From Asterias rubens (Eukaryota; Echinodermata; Asteroidea; Forcipulatida; Asteriidae), in assembly GCF_902459465.1 (NCBI RefSeq), contig NC_047073.1, forward strand, positions 1 to 64,000: 64,000 nucleotides of DNA, read 5' to 3'. Positions 11,601-20,886 of the stretch are shown here, piece by piece. The first letter of the stretch is position 1. Every line of letters starts with the position of its first letter. The notes under the pieces were generated by a model. It saw only the letters and a program-made list of their open reading frames with translations, did no database searches and was not told where the DNA came from. The translations under genes and the position numbers were made by a program.

Positions 11601-12150
11601 AATTACATTCGATGTAAGACTTCACCGAAGTTCAAACCAGAGAAAAAATTGGTCTTAAATACTGTCAAAGTTCAATATGGCATTGAAAGGCTGTTGTGTC
11701 CTTGGTTAAATACAAGTACGCCCTCTATTGTTAAGGTTGTTTGGGGTTACGCTATCTTGGATGGTGGAGATGTTTACACGACATGAGGTGAACATTTACC
11801 TGCAAAACCACAAATCATTGATTCTCATTACACTGCTTGAAAACTGCACTTTAGTAATGTGTTTAAAAGTTACGGCAAGGAGGCCTTATACTCTGTGTTG
11901 TATGAGATTAAAGACACAAATATTTTATTGTTTTTTGTTATGCAATTCGCCAGACACACAAGGCCTGAAGGCCACTTCAAGGTGTGGGCTACAATTATTT
12001 GTTCTTCCAGCAGGTGTTGCCACCTATTCTTAGGGCTGAAACAGGGTTACCCCCTTTACAGTCCATACGGATGTTACATAGGCTTAGGTATCCTCAATCA
12101 GAAGCCTGGCTGGTAGAGCAAAAAGCACTCCCTCCCCAACTTTATGTACA
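11600..12150. other. SMPD4 intron; expected exon not found
   Basis: In other animals a conserved segment ending LTPLGRYQ should precede MMNKLRKFE. I could not find it on the minus strand here or elsewhere between 11012 and 12264. The open frames on the plus strand look incidental. Confidence 0.35.
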
Positions 12151-12248
12151 TGTAGCAAGTGTCTTGACCGAGATTCGAACCCACACTCTGCTGATCAATC
12201 ACCAGAGCCCGAATCCGGCGCTCCCAACCGCCAGGCCATAACACGCCA
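12150..12248 (-). mobile_element. SINE head fragment, class II tRNA-like
   Basis: On the minus strand the unit runs from a ggcgtgttatggcctggcgg head through a variable-arm-like gctctggtgattgatcagca to gtgggttcgaatctc, a B-box-like sequence. Related heads occur at 19015, 36690, 46875, 59330 and 59710. Confidence 0.65.
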
Positions 12249-12263
12249 CAATGTTAAAGTTAC

Positions 12264-12320
12264 CTGTTTGCAACAAAGCTTCTGTAATTCAGTTTGACAT
12301 GATGGAACGGCATACAGTAT
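12264..12320 (-). CDS. SMPD4: SMPD4 small exon
   Basis: A 57-nt exon between a gttttag acceptor and a GTAACT donor, phase 0 on both sides. It encodes ILYAVPSCQTELQKLCCKQ. It follows KVFQ of the next exon upstream, matching the position of IFRLSEAQLRQF in the human protein (LSKVFQ then TELQKL). Assignment rests on position, phase and weak similarity. Confidence 0.65.
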
Positions 12321-12347
12321 CTAAAACAATTGAATACATTTAATTAC

Positions 12348-12596
12348 CTGAAACACTTTGGAGAGATAATCCTTTGTATATTCCAAGTATCTGCACAACT
12401 TGTTGGCGTCTACTGGACCAATATCATCCTGCAGCTGAAGATGACCCTGTGACCTTTGACCTCTAGATGTTGGGTCACTGAAGGTACTTTGTGAAAACCA
12501 AGACAAGAAGCCCTCTCCATCATTGGTGACTGGTGTGCAACTTAAGTTGGATACTATGATCTGAGCTTGGTGAACATTCTGTACCAATCTTTCAAT
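12348..12596 (-). CDS. SMPD4: SMPD4 exon, FLSWF and KDYLSKVF region
   Basis: 83 codons, phase 0 in and out, with a gctag acceptor and a GTAATT donor. It reads IERLVQNVHQAQIIVSNL, then GEGFLSWFSQSTFSDP, a polar linker, then CRYLEYTKDYLSKVFQ. Human SMPD4 has the same arrangement (LAQLITQAK, FLSWLGFSSMD, YLEKALEYLRQIFR). The exon has no internal stop. Confidence 0.88.
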
Positions 12597-12699
12597 CTAG
12601 CAAAGTTTTAGAAAAATATTCAATTGAATTGTTGGCATGATTATTTGTGCAAGGTAAACAGGAGAAAACTTAATTGTGAAGGTGTCCTTATTTGAACAA

Positions 12700-13300
12700 A
12701 TTAAGAACATATGATTCCACAGCAAGTATGATAACAAGCTTGGTTTTCATCAAGGAATAACCCTGAAAGATACAACGATGTGTGTTTATTGGGTCTCATT
12801 GTCGTTTTGGTAGATACAGTACAGCCCTTAAATTTCAAATCGAGGCTCGCAGGGGGAAACGAGGGCTGTAACGAGCATGTTATTACCCCCCATCGAGTGC
12901 ACACGCCTCGTTGCGAGCAAGTGAAAAGGGCTCGAAAGGATTGTCTTTTTGAGACGGGTGTCTTCGTGTTGACTGGTGCAGATCACTGACCTTCGTTACA
13001 CAAGAAACAACGATTAAGCCATGCAAGGCACCCAGGGACAAACCATGTTAAGATCAACTTTTTGTAAAACTTTTGGTGAACATGAGCATACATGGTTTCT
13101 TAATTGAACAAAGAAAGAGCCTGAATACTTTCCTGAAAAGAAAACCCTTGTTTTGGTTCAACAAATCTGAATAAAAGAAACACAGCATTTCTATATTCAG
13201 CCTATTATACATGATGAGCCACAAGGAAAACTGACTAGGTAAAAATGTAGTTATAAATCAATTTTTGTTTGAGTATAAGAAACATGAACTCAATGAACCC
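12700..13300. other. SMPD4 intron
   Basis: No exon. A SINE-B body fragment (ccacaaggaaaactgactag) is at about 13210-13260. Confidence 0.4.
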
Positions 13301-13310
13301 TAAAACTTAC

Positions 13311-13492
13311 CAGAGCTTTGACATCATTGCTGAACAGTAGTGTATACATGAATCCAGGGGTCTCAAGCTCAGCTACTTGGGAGCCCAAGTCAGGTACAGA
13401 TGGATTAGGCTTAGGGGTCAGGAAACTACTTCCATATGAAGCAGAGTGGCCATGATGTGGTGAACCATAATTCTTATAAAGACTTCTCTCGG
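13311..13492 (-). CDS. SMPD4: SMPD4 exon, linker before the FLSW exon
   Basis: 182 nt with a cttactag acceptor and a GTAAGT donor. It encodes ERSLYKNYGSPHHGHSAS, then SFLTPKPNPSVPDLG and ETPGFMYTLLFSNDVKAL. Human SMPD4 has SFLSPWPPAVTD and YTPMFGPEARTL at the matching place. It exits in phase 0 directly into IERLVQN of the next exon. It needs one leftover base from the exon upstream, but 14036-14148 leaves two, so an exon is missing between them. Confidence 0.8.
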
Positions 13493-13603
13493 CTAGTAAG
13501 AGGAATATAATAGGATATGAAATATATGAATGAGATGGCCAGGATGATGATAATACATATCAATAAACAAATTGCACTGGAATCACGAGGGCTTGATTAA
13601 CAG

Positions 13604-13865
13604 TTAAAGGCACTGGATATTTATGGTAATTTGCTCAAAATAATTGTTAGCTAACTTACTTGTTAGCGCTCAATGGAAGGATGTTGATAGTTTAAAACAT
13701 TGTTGGAAACGGCTACCTCTGAAGTAACGACGTTTTGAGAAAGAAGTTATTTCTCACACACAAATTGAATTTGATTTTGTACACCTCAGCTAAGGTCTCG
13801 AAATTAAGAATCTGAAAGCACAAAGTTTGTGCGACAAGGGTGTTTTTTCCTTATCCTTAGCACTA
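13604..13865 (+). mobile_element. TTAA-type MITE family 1, truncated copy
   Basis: The left end, gTTAAAGGCACTGG, is followed by the family sequence as far as the gacaagggtgtttttt block. The right third is missing. It lies where an SMPD4 exon would be expected. Confidence 0.7.
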
Positions 13866-13869
13866 TGTA

Positions 13870-13985
13870 TTGGTTTTAATGGTGCTACGGCGCATTCAGC
13901 AGCCACAGCCAGGAACACTAGGGCAAACCCCTTCTCTTTTCAATAAGTGCACTGGGTTCTTTTTCAACTGTATCACTAACTATGT
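13870..13985 (-). mobile_element. SINE-A body fragment
   Basis: Complement of the 48600-48665 SINE body, sharing ccaggaacactaggg and ccccttctcttt words. It directly follows the MITE fragment. Confidence 0.6.
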
Positions 13986-14035
13986 AGGTCTCTCACAAAG
14001 TACTTCAATGTCCAATCAATGCCTTAGTCTCTTAC

Positions 14036-14148
14036 CATCTTTCTTCTTGTATTGGTTTGTCCTTCTGAGTTTCTCTCATGTTACCTCTTGGAGATCTTTC
14101 TGTTTCTACAGATTGATCTACATAGCGCCATGGCTGGATATAACTCAA
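14036..14148 (-). CDS. SMPD4: SMPD4 exon with the LSYIQPWRY block
   Basis: The catttacag acceptor joins in phase 0 to the upstream exon, and the donor is GTAAGA. It encodes LSYIQPWRYVDQSVETE and then a charged stretch ending in EERW, the W split across the splice. Human SMPD4 reads WLSYLQPWRYAPDKQA ... SEKW at the same position, with about five more residues at the start. The exon is intact. The next exon of the family (PFVQENLLMYT region) is not found in the 540 bp downstream. Confidence 0.82.
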
Positions 14149-14288
14149 CTGTAAATGTTGAACATTTGCTCGTCTGCTCCAATGGTGTTTTAAGCCAAAA
14201 CTTAATCAAGTGAATAAGCTATAATTCTGAAATATTTCACACCATAATTATGATGTTCCCAGACTGCTCTACCTCTACATGTACATAC

Positions 14289-14379
14289 CTGACTAAAGGT
14301 TGAATCTAGAGGCCAGTTGTCAAATCCATGTCGTAGAAATATGTACAATTTTTTCTTGATGAACTGTGGAATCGCATAT
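14289..14379 (-). CDS. SMPD4: SMPD4 exon, IPQFIKKKLYIFL block
   Basis: 91 nt with acceptor catctgatag and donor GTATGT. It reads YAIPQFIKKKLYIFLRHGF then DNWPLDSTFSQ. This is a near-perfect structural match to [26 protein letters not shown] of SMPD4. It was the first block that identified the gene here. It exits in phase 0 into the exon at 14036-14148. Confidence 0.9.
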
Positions 14380-14488
14380 CTATCAGATGAAATCAAAAAG
14401 CTTAGGCATTGTAACAAAAATAAAAAGTAATTTTATAAATAATTGTATTTTAGATATTGACAAAAAAATAGGGAGACTGTCAACGTAG

Positions 14489-14640
14489 GGCTAGATAGCT
14501 CAGTTGGTAGAGCGCCGGTACGTTAATCTAGAGGTCGTTGGTTTGAATCTCATTCTAGGCAATTTTAGTTATTCAACCCCAAATCGATCAACAAATATTT
14601 CAGTACCTCATTAAAAAAAAAAATATGGTTTGTTTTATTT
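14489..14640 (+). mobile_element. SINE-B fragment with tRNA-like head
   Basis: Begins gggctagatagctcagttgg and tagagcgccgg (A box), with a B-box-like ggtttgaatctc, then the family body attcaaccccaaa. By position the anticodon would be GTT, but base 33 is C and the acceptor stem pairs imperfectly. So it is a SINE head and not a working tRNA gene. The better-preserved head is at 35478-35546 on the minus strand. Confidence 0.7.
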
Positions 14641-15600
14641 ATAACATGTTTTCTTATTTTTACAAACCTGTGTTAAACATAATGGCAGGAAAGATTTCTT
14701 ATTTGAATTTTATAGACTGATTTCTGCATTTCTTTGAGAAAATCACTGACATGACATGAACCTGTGACAAACATGAACCTGTGACAAATTAATTTCAATC
14801 CGCTTCAGGACCCGCAATGTGATTGCAAAAATCATCCACTGGTGTATAGCTCACTTAATAAGTAGTTGGGTTTCAAAACACTACAAAATCATTTACATTT
14901 TTGAATCTTGTTAAAACTTGACGTTTATCTAAGGCAAAACATAATTTGCAAGTGGACAGTAACTAATTAACAATGTTGGTTTTACACAAAAGTATAATTT
15001 GATTCACTTTATGACCAGTTTGATATCTTTATCATACCACAGCAGTCTCCACTCACAAACAGGGCCATTCCAATAAGGAGTTCAAATCAATCTAACAGTA
15101 ACTATGTTTCTATCAGAACTTCCTATTTGTACATGTATGTTTTCTTTTTGAAGAGATCAGTCCTTGTACAAGCTTAGGCTTCTTGTCTGCGACCTCCCAC
15201 TATATGATTAACTTCTGTTAAGTAGTTTTTCATTATATTGCACTACCTAATGGTATACCTGAACCACCATAACTAAAGTGTGCCACAAACTAGAAAAAGA
15301 AGAGTGGACTCAAAAGCTATTAAACTCCCACCAGTAAACAAACACTAAATTAAAAGCAAATCAAAAACATGACAATAAGTGTCATACATTAGTCTTTTAC
15401 CTTTACTAAATTGTAAATGGACTTCAATTTTCATCCTATTGGCTAATTGAAGGAGGTTTACAGTCAGCAAGTACTGTGGTTCTATTCTATTTGATTTTAT
15501 TCTATTCTACTATCCTATATTTAACAATTCTTTTTGGGAGATTTCTTCAACATAGTTAATTGATGGGCTATCTTTGCCTGAGTCTAAAGATGGAGTTTGA
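14640..15600. other. SMPD4 intron, two weak exon candidates
   Basis: AT-rich. Two short minus-strand segments have splice-like borders, at 15258-15288 (ctttttctag acceptor, GTATAC donor) and about 15402-15443 (ttcaattag, GTAAAA). Their phases do not connect the neighbouring SMPD4 exons, so I do not call them. Confidence 0.3.
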
Positions 15601-15604
15601 CCGT

Positions 15605-15690
15605 AAAGAAGCAGCACGCACCTCCGCACAAGGCAGAAGTGCCACACACCTCCGCATCAATGCAGAAGTGGCACGCACCTTTGCATGATG
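15605..15690 (+). repeat. short tandem repeat, gcacgcacctccgca-like, 3 copies
   Basis: Three units of about 33 bp sharing gcacgcacct / gcacacacctccgca and gcagaagtg words. Confidence 0.6.
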
Positions 15691-16047
15691 AGTGCAATCT
15701 CACAATGTCACCATTATAGGAGCTGATCACCCATGATGAGAGACAGACCGTACTGGGATACAATGCAAGACATCATACTGGGGTGACGAGCCTTCTAAAC
15801 GCTGTCGCCTCCATCTTTTGAGTTTAATTAGGTTTAAAAACTTCAAATCTAGACTAACCCCCCTCCCAACTGCACAATCCCACTCCCCCCATCCCCACCC
15901 CCCTCCCCCCAAAAAGATAAAAATAAAAAATAAAAGTATGTTCCCGAGGCTTTGCACTCATGAAATGTTAGCTTGGTAGCAGAATAATTCCATTCCAATA
16001 TTGTGCATGTGGCGTGATTGTGTCCAGGAAAGGTTTTTCATACTCAC

Positions 16048-16185
16048 AGTCCTCACTTGTTACAATGTAGTCACATAGGAAGTTGGGTCCAAAGTGTCCT
16101 CTTGTCCAATTAGTACAAATTATTAAAATGATTATTGATGATACTTGCTCCTTCAGTGATGTCAAACATTTCACATAGACAAATC
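16048..16185 (-). CDS. SMPD4: SMPD4 exon candidate, LTSLKEQV segment
   Basis: A strong acceptor (cctgtttcttag) and GTGAGT donor enclose a frame reading FVYVKCLTSLKEQVSSIIIL and onwards to DYIVTSEDC. TSLKEQVSSIIILII can be aligned with TPTEEHVLVVRLLLK of human SMPD4, the segment just before the IPQF exon. The rest of the exon is unlike the human protein. Its entry phase does not fit the upstream candidate at 18260-18333. Confidence 0.5.
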
Positions 16186-16719
16186 CTAAGAAACAGGAAA
16201 AAAAGACACATGCAATTAAAATGTTTATAAGACTATTTATGAACAATGACACACAGCATTACAAAATCTGAACTTGTAGGTGACATTAACATAAAGAGAC
16301 CCAGTTAAGAAAAGGACATAAAAACCAAATGAATCACAGTTGTGGGTACTCTTTGTTCATGAGGCTTGGTGCACAATTTCAATAATCATGAAAACAGATT
16401 ACTTTGTTTTCAATACTTCATGTTCATGGATTCACAGTCTGGTGTTGCTATTAATTCACACGTTTTTCCCTTCATCTCAAACTAGGGTTTCTTTTTAGCT
16501 CTTTATGCATTCGATTTTGTTTTGTGCGCACATGATTGCGTTTTTCTCGTTCAGTCATTCAATTTTGCTTCGCTTTAGGCATTCTATTTCATTTATAGGT
16601 AATCAAGACTTCACTTTGACCATTCTTAAGTTGAATTTCTATATACGACATTACACAGCTTATCACAAAGAAGTTTGCTTGCTTCCATCAATGGCTTTCT
16701 TAAAAAAAAAAAAAAAGAG

Positions 16720-17170
16720 TTGAAGGCTCTTTGTCTGGAATACAGATTCCCTAAATGAATCAGAGAGGCAATGAAAAAGTCAACAGTGATCACCTTCATA
16801 CTTGGTGGTATGGATAGCAAAGGGTGGGAGGGGGGGGGGGTAGGGTTAAGCTCTTTGTCTGTAATATGGATTCCTAAATGACTCAGAGAGGCCATGAAGC
16901 AGCACACAGTGATCACCTTCATACTTGGTGGTGTGGATAGCAAAGGGTGTTGGGGGGGGGGGGGGGTTAGGGTTAGGCTCTTTGTCTGGAATATGGATTC
17001 CCTAAATGAATTAGAGAGGCAATAACGAAGTTTACAGTGATCAACTTATACTTGTGGTGTGAATTGCAAAGGGTGGAGGGGGTGGGGGAGGTAGGGTTAG
17101 GCTCTTTGTCTGGGTGGATTCCATAAATGAGTCAACAAGGCAATAAAGAAGTCCACAGTTTGTCCAATAT
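16720..17170 (+). repeat. tandem repeat, about 125 bp x 3.5, with G-runs
   Basis: Units start at about 16724, 16848, 16976 and 17099. Each holds ctctttgtctg, ggattccctaaatga and an agcaaagggtg word followed by a run of 8-13 G. The copies differ in the G-run length and by substitutions. Confidence 0.85.
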
Positions 17171-17629
17171 TGGTAAACCAGGGTGTTTCAACCATAAGGA
17201 TCGTAGCTAGACTCTTTCATTAATTTGTTTATTGAATTGTTGTTGATGCAGAAAGGGGTAAAAGGGTTCTCAATAAAATGTCCAAACACTAGAGGGAAAC
17301 AATACAAGAAGATCCAGTTATCTGAAAGATTGTGATGTTTTTACTCATCACCCATACTGTGGTTTGGATTGGATGTTTATACATTGAAAGATTTATTTAA
17401 TCACAGAATATATATACACAATTTTGAAGGCAAAATATAGTTATTTCAGAGCTGTTTGCTGAAATCTGTAAATGATCTACAAACTTTGAGCAAAAACAAA
17501 TAATGTTTTAATGGATAATTAGCAGGGATTCTGGCATGTGTGTGTGTACTCCAGCTTACCACAACTAGGCATTCTTCACTATACACAGCTAGTGAAGAAA
17601 TTAAAGGCTGGTGTTCATAAGCGCAGAAT

Positions 17630-17790
17630 AATTTTGCGGTAAGCAGAGCCAATATTTTGAGCCATAGAGTGATGTTTTCAGTCTTAAGTTCATCCACTTC
17701 TTTGATCAGCCTCTTCACGATCAGCTTACAATTGTTCCTTTCTGCATCCTCAATATCTTCGTTTGTGCCAATTATTTATAAGAGATTTAA
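17630..17790 (-). other. open frame without recognised identity
   Basis: The minus-strand frame reads EDIEDAERNNCKLIVKRL then IKEVDELKTENITLW. It looks like a short helical, coiled-coil-like segment. I see no convincing splice sites at either end and no family match. It sits among SMPD4 exons but does not match that protein. Confidence 0.2.
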
Positions 17791-17984
17791 AATGAAGACA
17801 ATTATTTGTCTCCTTTTTCTTTTGGTTTCTAAAAACAGCTACAGGACAACTTACTGGCATCTGGCCAATGAAAATGAAACCCAAAAATGAAACCAGCTCC
17901 CTCAAGAGTTTGGCATGCACGATCCAACTCCTTTTTGAATTTGTCATCCATAGGTGTTTATGCGCATGTGCACGTCTCATTTGC

Positions 17985-18225
17985 ATATTTCATGGGAAGG
18001 GCCTATTCGTCATCAAAGTTGAAAAACCAAATAACGATAAAAAAAACACCCTTGTTGCAAAACTTTTTTCGAAAACTACCTTTAAACCTATGTTACTTCA
18101 GAAGGAGATGTTTCTCACAATTTGCTTATACTATCAACAGCTCTCCACTGCTCGTGACCAAAAATATAAAGTTTTTGGGCTAACAATTATTTGGTGTAAT
18201 TACTACTAGTGTTCAGTGCCTCTAT
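17985..18225 (-). mobile_element. TTAA-type MITE family 1, decayed partial copy
   Basis: Retains family words in order: aaaacacccttgt, gaaaactacc, cttcagaaggagatgtttct, caacagctctcc, and a terminal gtgttcagtgcct. The other end is lost. Confidence 0.6.
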
Positions 18226-18259
18226 AAAGACACATTTTAGAATACATGTATGTACTTAC

Positions 18260-18333
18260 CACAGAACAACAGCAAGATGATTTACAAATCATTGTCAGAA
18301 ACATTTGTATCACAGTTTCTGTCAAAGCATGGT
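18260..18333 (-). CDS. SMPD4: SMPD4 exon candidate, ETVIQMF segment with a 1-nt frameshift
   Basis: Bordered by a ctcttttag acceptor and a GTAAGT donor. The first half reads LTETVIQMFLTM, matching RSETLLQVFVEM of human SMPD4. In the second half the family-like reading (NHLAVVL against HHYSLEM) is in another frame. Removing one A from the TGTAAATCAT run would join the two with exactly the human spacing. The similarity is short, so the assignment is tentative. Confidence 0.5.
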
Positions 18334-18439
18334 CTAAAAGAGAACAAAATATACACATAATCAGTTAAAACAAGTGGTCATGATCAAACACACTTGAACC
18401 ACATCAGGGCCTAAATTAGAATAAATAAATAGTACTAAC

Positions 18440-18990
18440 AATACTTGGTTCTTATACAGCGCTTTATCACACCCCTAGGGGTGTATTAAAGTATGAGATG
18501 TATTCCTTTATAGCATCATGTAATGGTTTCAATGTGCTGTGGTGCAATATGCTGCTGATCAGACCAGGAACATATGGGCAAAACCATTCGCTATATATGA
18601 TAAGTGTGCTGATTTTCATACATTACACAACACACATGAACTACAGCTTTACGTCCCATCTGAAGGATGGAGCAATAATGGTTAGGACACTTAACCATCG
18701 CTTTGACTTTCTGATTGAACGCAAAGCTGTTGGTCCCGTGTGTTGTGAACAGCATGTAAAAAATAGTGCAGTTTACATCGAAAAGCGAACAGGTTACTGC
18801 GCCCCAGTATTCCTGGTTTAATTGGCTGCATAATGCGCCATAGCACCTTGTAAAACAATTTTAAAAAATAGGTCTCATAAATGTTAGCTCCACTGTACCT
18901 GGCAGGTAAAATAATGTGCACTTTGATATGCCCCTTAGGGGTGTGATAAAGCGCACTATAAATGTACATGTAACAACCAAGTATTATTAA
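18440..18990. mobile_element. inverted pair of SINE-A copies
   Basis: The stretch 18440-18490 (acagcgctttatcacacccc) is the complement of 18930-18980 (gtgataaagcgc). The right copy also has the SINE body gttggtcccgtgtgttgtg and ccagtattcctggtt. The pair could form a hairpin about 550 bp long. Confidence 0.65.
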
Positions 18991-19014
18991 AAATGCTTAA
19001 TCACACAAAATGTC

Positions 19015-19100
19015 AACACTGGGAGTCGAACCCACACTCTGCTGATCAGAAACACCAGAGCTTGAATTTGGTGTTCTCATCAGCTTGGCCATGACTGCCG
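19015..19100 (-). mobile_element. SINE-A head fragment
   Basis: Complement of a tRNA-like head with a long variable arm: ggccaagctgatgagaacac through gtgggttcgactcc. Confidence 0.6.
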
Positions 19101-19499
19101 CATCAAATGGCTGCATCAAAATATTGCATTAACAGCCCACCAAGGTGGGCTACCTTAGAAAGATATAAAGATTAATTAAACTGTATAAAATGTAAGGTGT
19201 CTTTCTTCTTCATCCGTTTTTTCCCCCTCAAAATGTATGTTTATGAGTGTATGTCGAATGCTGAACTTGCATTTCTAGCCACAGATGTGAAGGGATTAAT
19301 GAATATGAAAGAATGTATAAAATATAAATCACTTAAGTAACCCCAGTGCCATTTTTCAGAAAGTCAATGTTGACCCTGATAAGATGTTTCTTGAAGAATT
19401 GATCTGTGTTTTGAGGCCCAACGTAAGGAAATCCCAGTTGCAAGAAGTGCAGGGCAAAATGTTTGTCACTCTAAGGCTTGAGATTTAAAGAGACGGTAG

Positions 19500-20040
19500 C
19501 TAGCAACAAGAACCTACTTTGGTAGTCATGGTAGGAAGCAACCGAGACCCTGTCAGTCTATAAACTGCCATTCATAAATAAGACAGTTTTGCTATTACTA
19601 TTGGCGGCGAGTGGTCACTTGGGGGTGTTTAATGTTGATAATGACCAGCTGGAACTCTGTTTATAACCAGTTATTATTTTTGGTTACTATACACTAGTCT
19701 TGATGCAAGACAGTTCTTGTTGCAGGCAATGCAGGCACTGTTGGTGAGTTGGCCGTGCTGTGTGTTGTGTTAACGAGGAACGTCTTGCACCAAGAATGCA
19801 TCCAAAAACTGTCCGAGTCATAGAAATGAAACACACATACGGAGCTCAAGGTCGTCGGAAAACGGCATTTATGAATGGGAATAAAAGAGCATTGACTCGT
19901 TCTTAAATTTCTGTTTAAAACTAAGCAGGGTCGTGGCCATGATTAAAGGCCCTCGCCTTCCGCTTGAGCCTTTATCAAATGGCCAAGACCCTTCCGGTTT
20001 TACACGGCTGTTCATGACTACCATTTTGTTCCATTCATTA
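19500..20040. repeat. imperfect inverted repeats
   Basis: tggtagtcatggtagg near 19516 is answered by catgactacca near 20014. A tighter dyad lies inside: agggtcgtggccat near 19928 against tggccaagaccctt near 19980. Looks like a decayed fold-back element. Confidence 0.4.
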
Positions 20041-20435
20041 GACCCATGTCTATTGGCTTCAAAAAAATTAAACTTACCTTTATAGCTACATATGTCCAGA
20101 TTGAGTAATGCCGGGAGTGCGTTAAGTTACTTCATTGTATGGTGAAGATCCTATTGAATCTAAAACAGATCAATGGTCAAAGAATAGAAATTAAGGATAA
20201 ATTATAAATTATTATGTCAATTGCATCAAATAATCTTCAAGCAACTACCAACTTTGGGGCAATAAATCCAGCTTTTCTACCTTCTGCCCTAGTAGTAGTT
20301 CAAAAGTCTTCCAGATTCTGAAAACCTACATGTACTCCAAGGATAGTAGAATCTTGGAGGAAGGAAACAACAATGTCTAAGAAGAAGGGATAAAGAATAC
20401 ATGTCACACAAGGGGATCACACATTCACCAGATGC

Positions 20436-20812
20436 CAAAGAGCAAAGAGCAAATTGATAGAGTTTTCTTGGACTTCTCAAAGACCGTTGAAAGAGTCCCA
20501 CATGAGCGTCTTCTCCTGAATCAACACCTTACTGGCGTGAGTGGTCACCTCTTGTCCTGGATACAGGATTTTCTGACAGGTCGCACCCAACAAGTCATTC
20601 TTGAAGAAGAGCAGCAACCTATCCAATGAAGCTTCAGGAGTTTTGCAGGGTACTATGCTTGATCCCCTCTTACTTCTGGTGTTTATAAACGACCTGACGG
20701 ACTATGTTTCAATTGGAATTCGCCTTTTCGCAGATGAATATTTTTTATACCGTCCCATCAGATTTAAGGACGATGTCACTACCCTCCAGCAGTCCCTCAC
20801 CAACCTCCAGAA
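20436..20812 (+). pseudogene. LINE reverse transcriptase fragment
   Basis: Palm-domain blocks in order: RVFLDFSKTVERVPHERLLL, SWIQDFLTGRTQQVILE, then after a frame change ASGVLQGTMLDPLL, LVFINDLTDYVS and IRLFADEYFLYRPI. The catalytic FADD is FADE here, and GVPQG is GVLQG. It ends in a TTA microsatellite and is cut on the right by the large fold-back element. It is dead and 5'-truncated, CR1/Jockey-like. Confidence 0.8.
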
Positions 20813-20886
20813 ATTGTTATTATTAATATTATTATTATTATTATTATGTTGGACAATCTGTCGTTTTGTGTGCACACAGTCTAGGT

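Noticed and set aside
14489..14562. Functional tRNA gene (apparent A and B boxes)
   Set aside because: Poor acceptor-stem pairing, C at position 33 and a SINE body attached. The same head on a SINE is at 35478-35546. The tRNA-like heads at 12150, 19015, 23325, 36690 and 46875 were rejected likewise.
15258..15288. 31-nt minus-strand segment with good splice borders (VAHFSYGGS reading)
   Set aside because: Resembles ASYGLHH of SMPD4 only weakly, lies downstream of where that segment should be, and its phases do not fit its neighbours.
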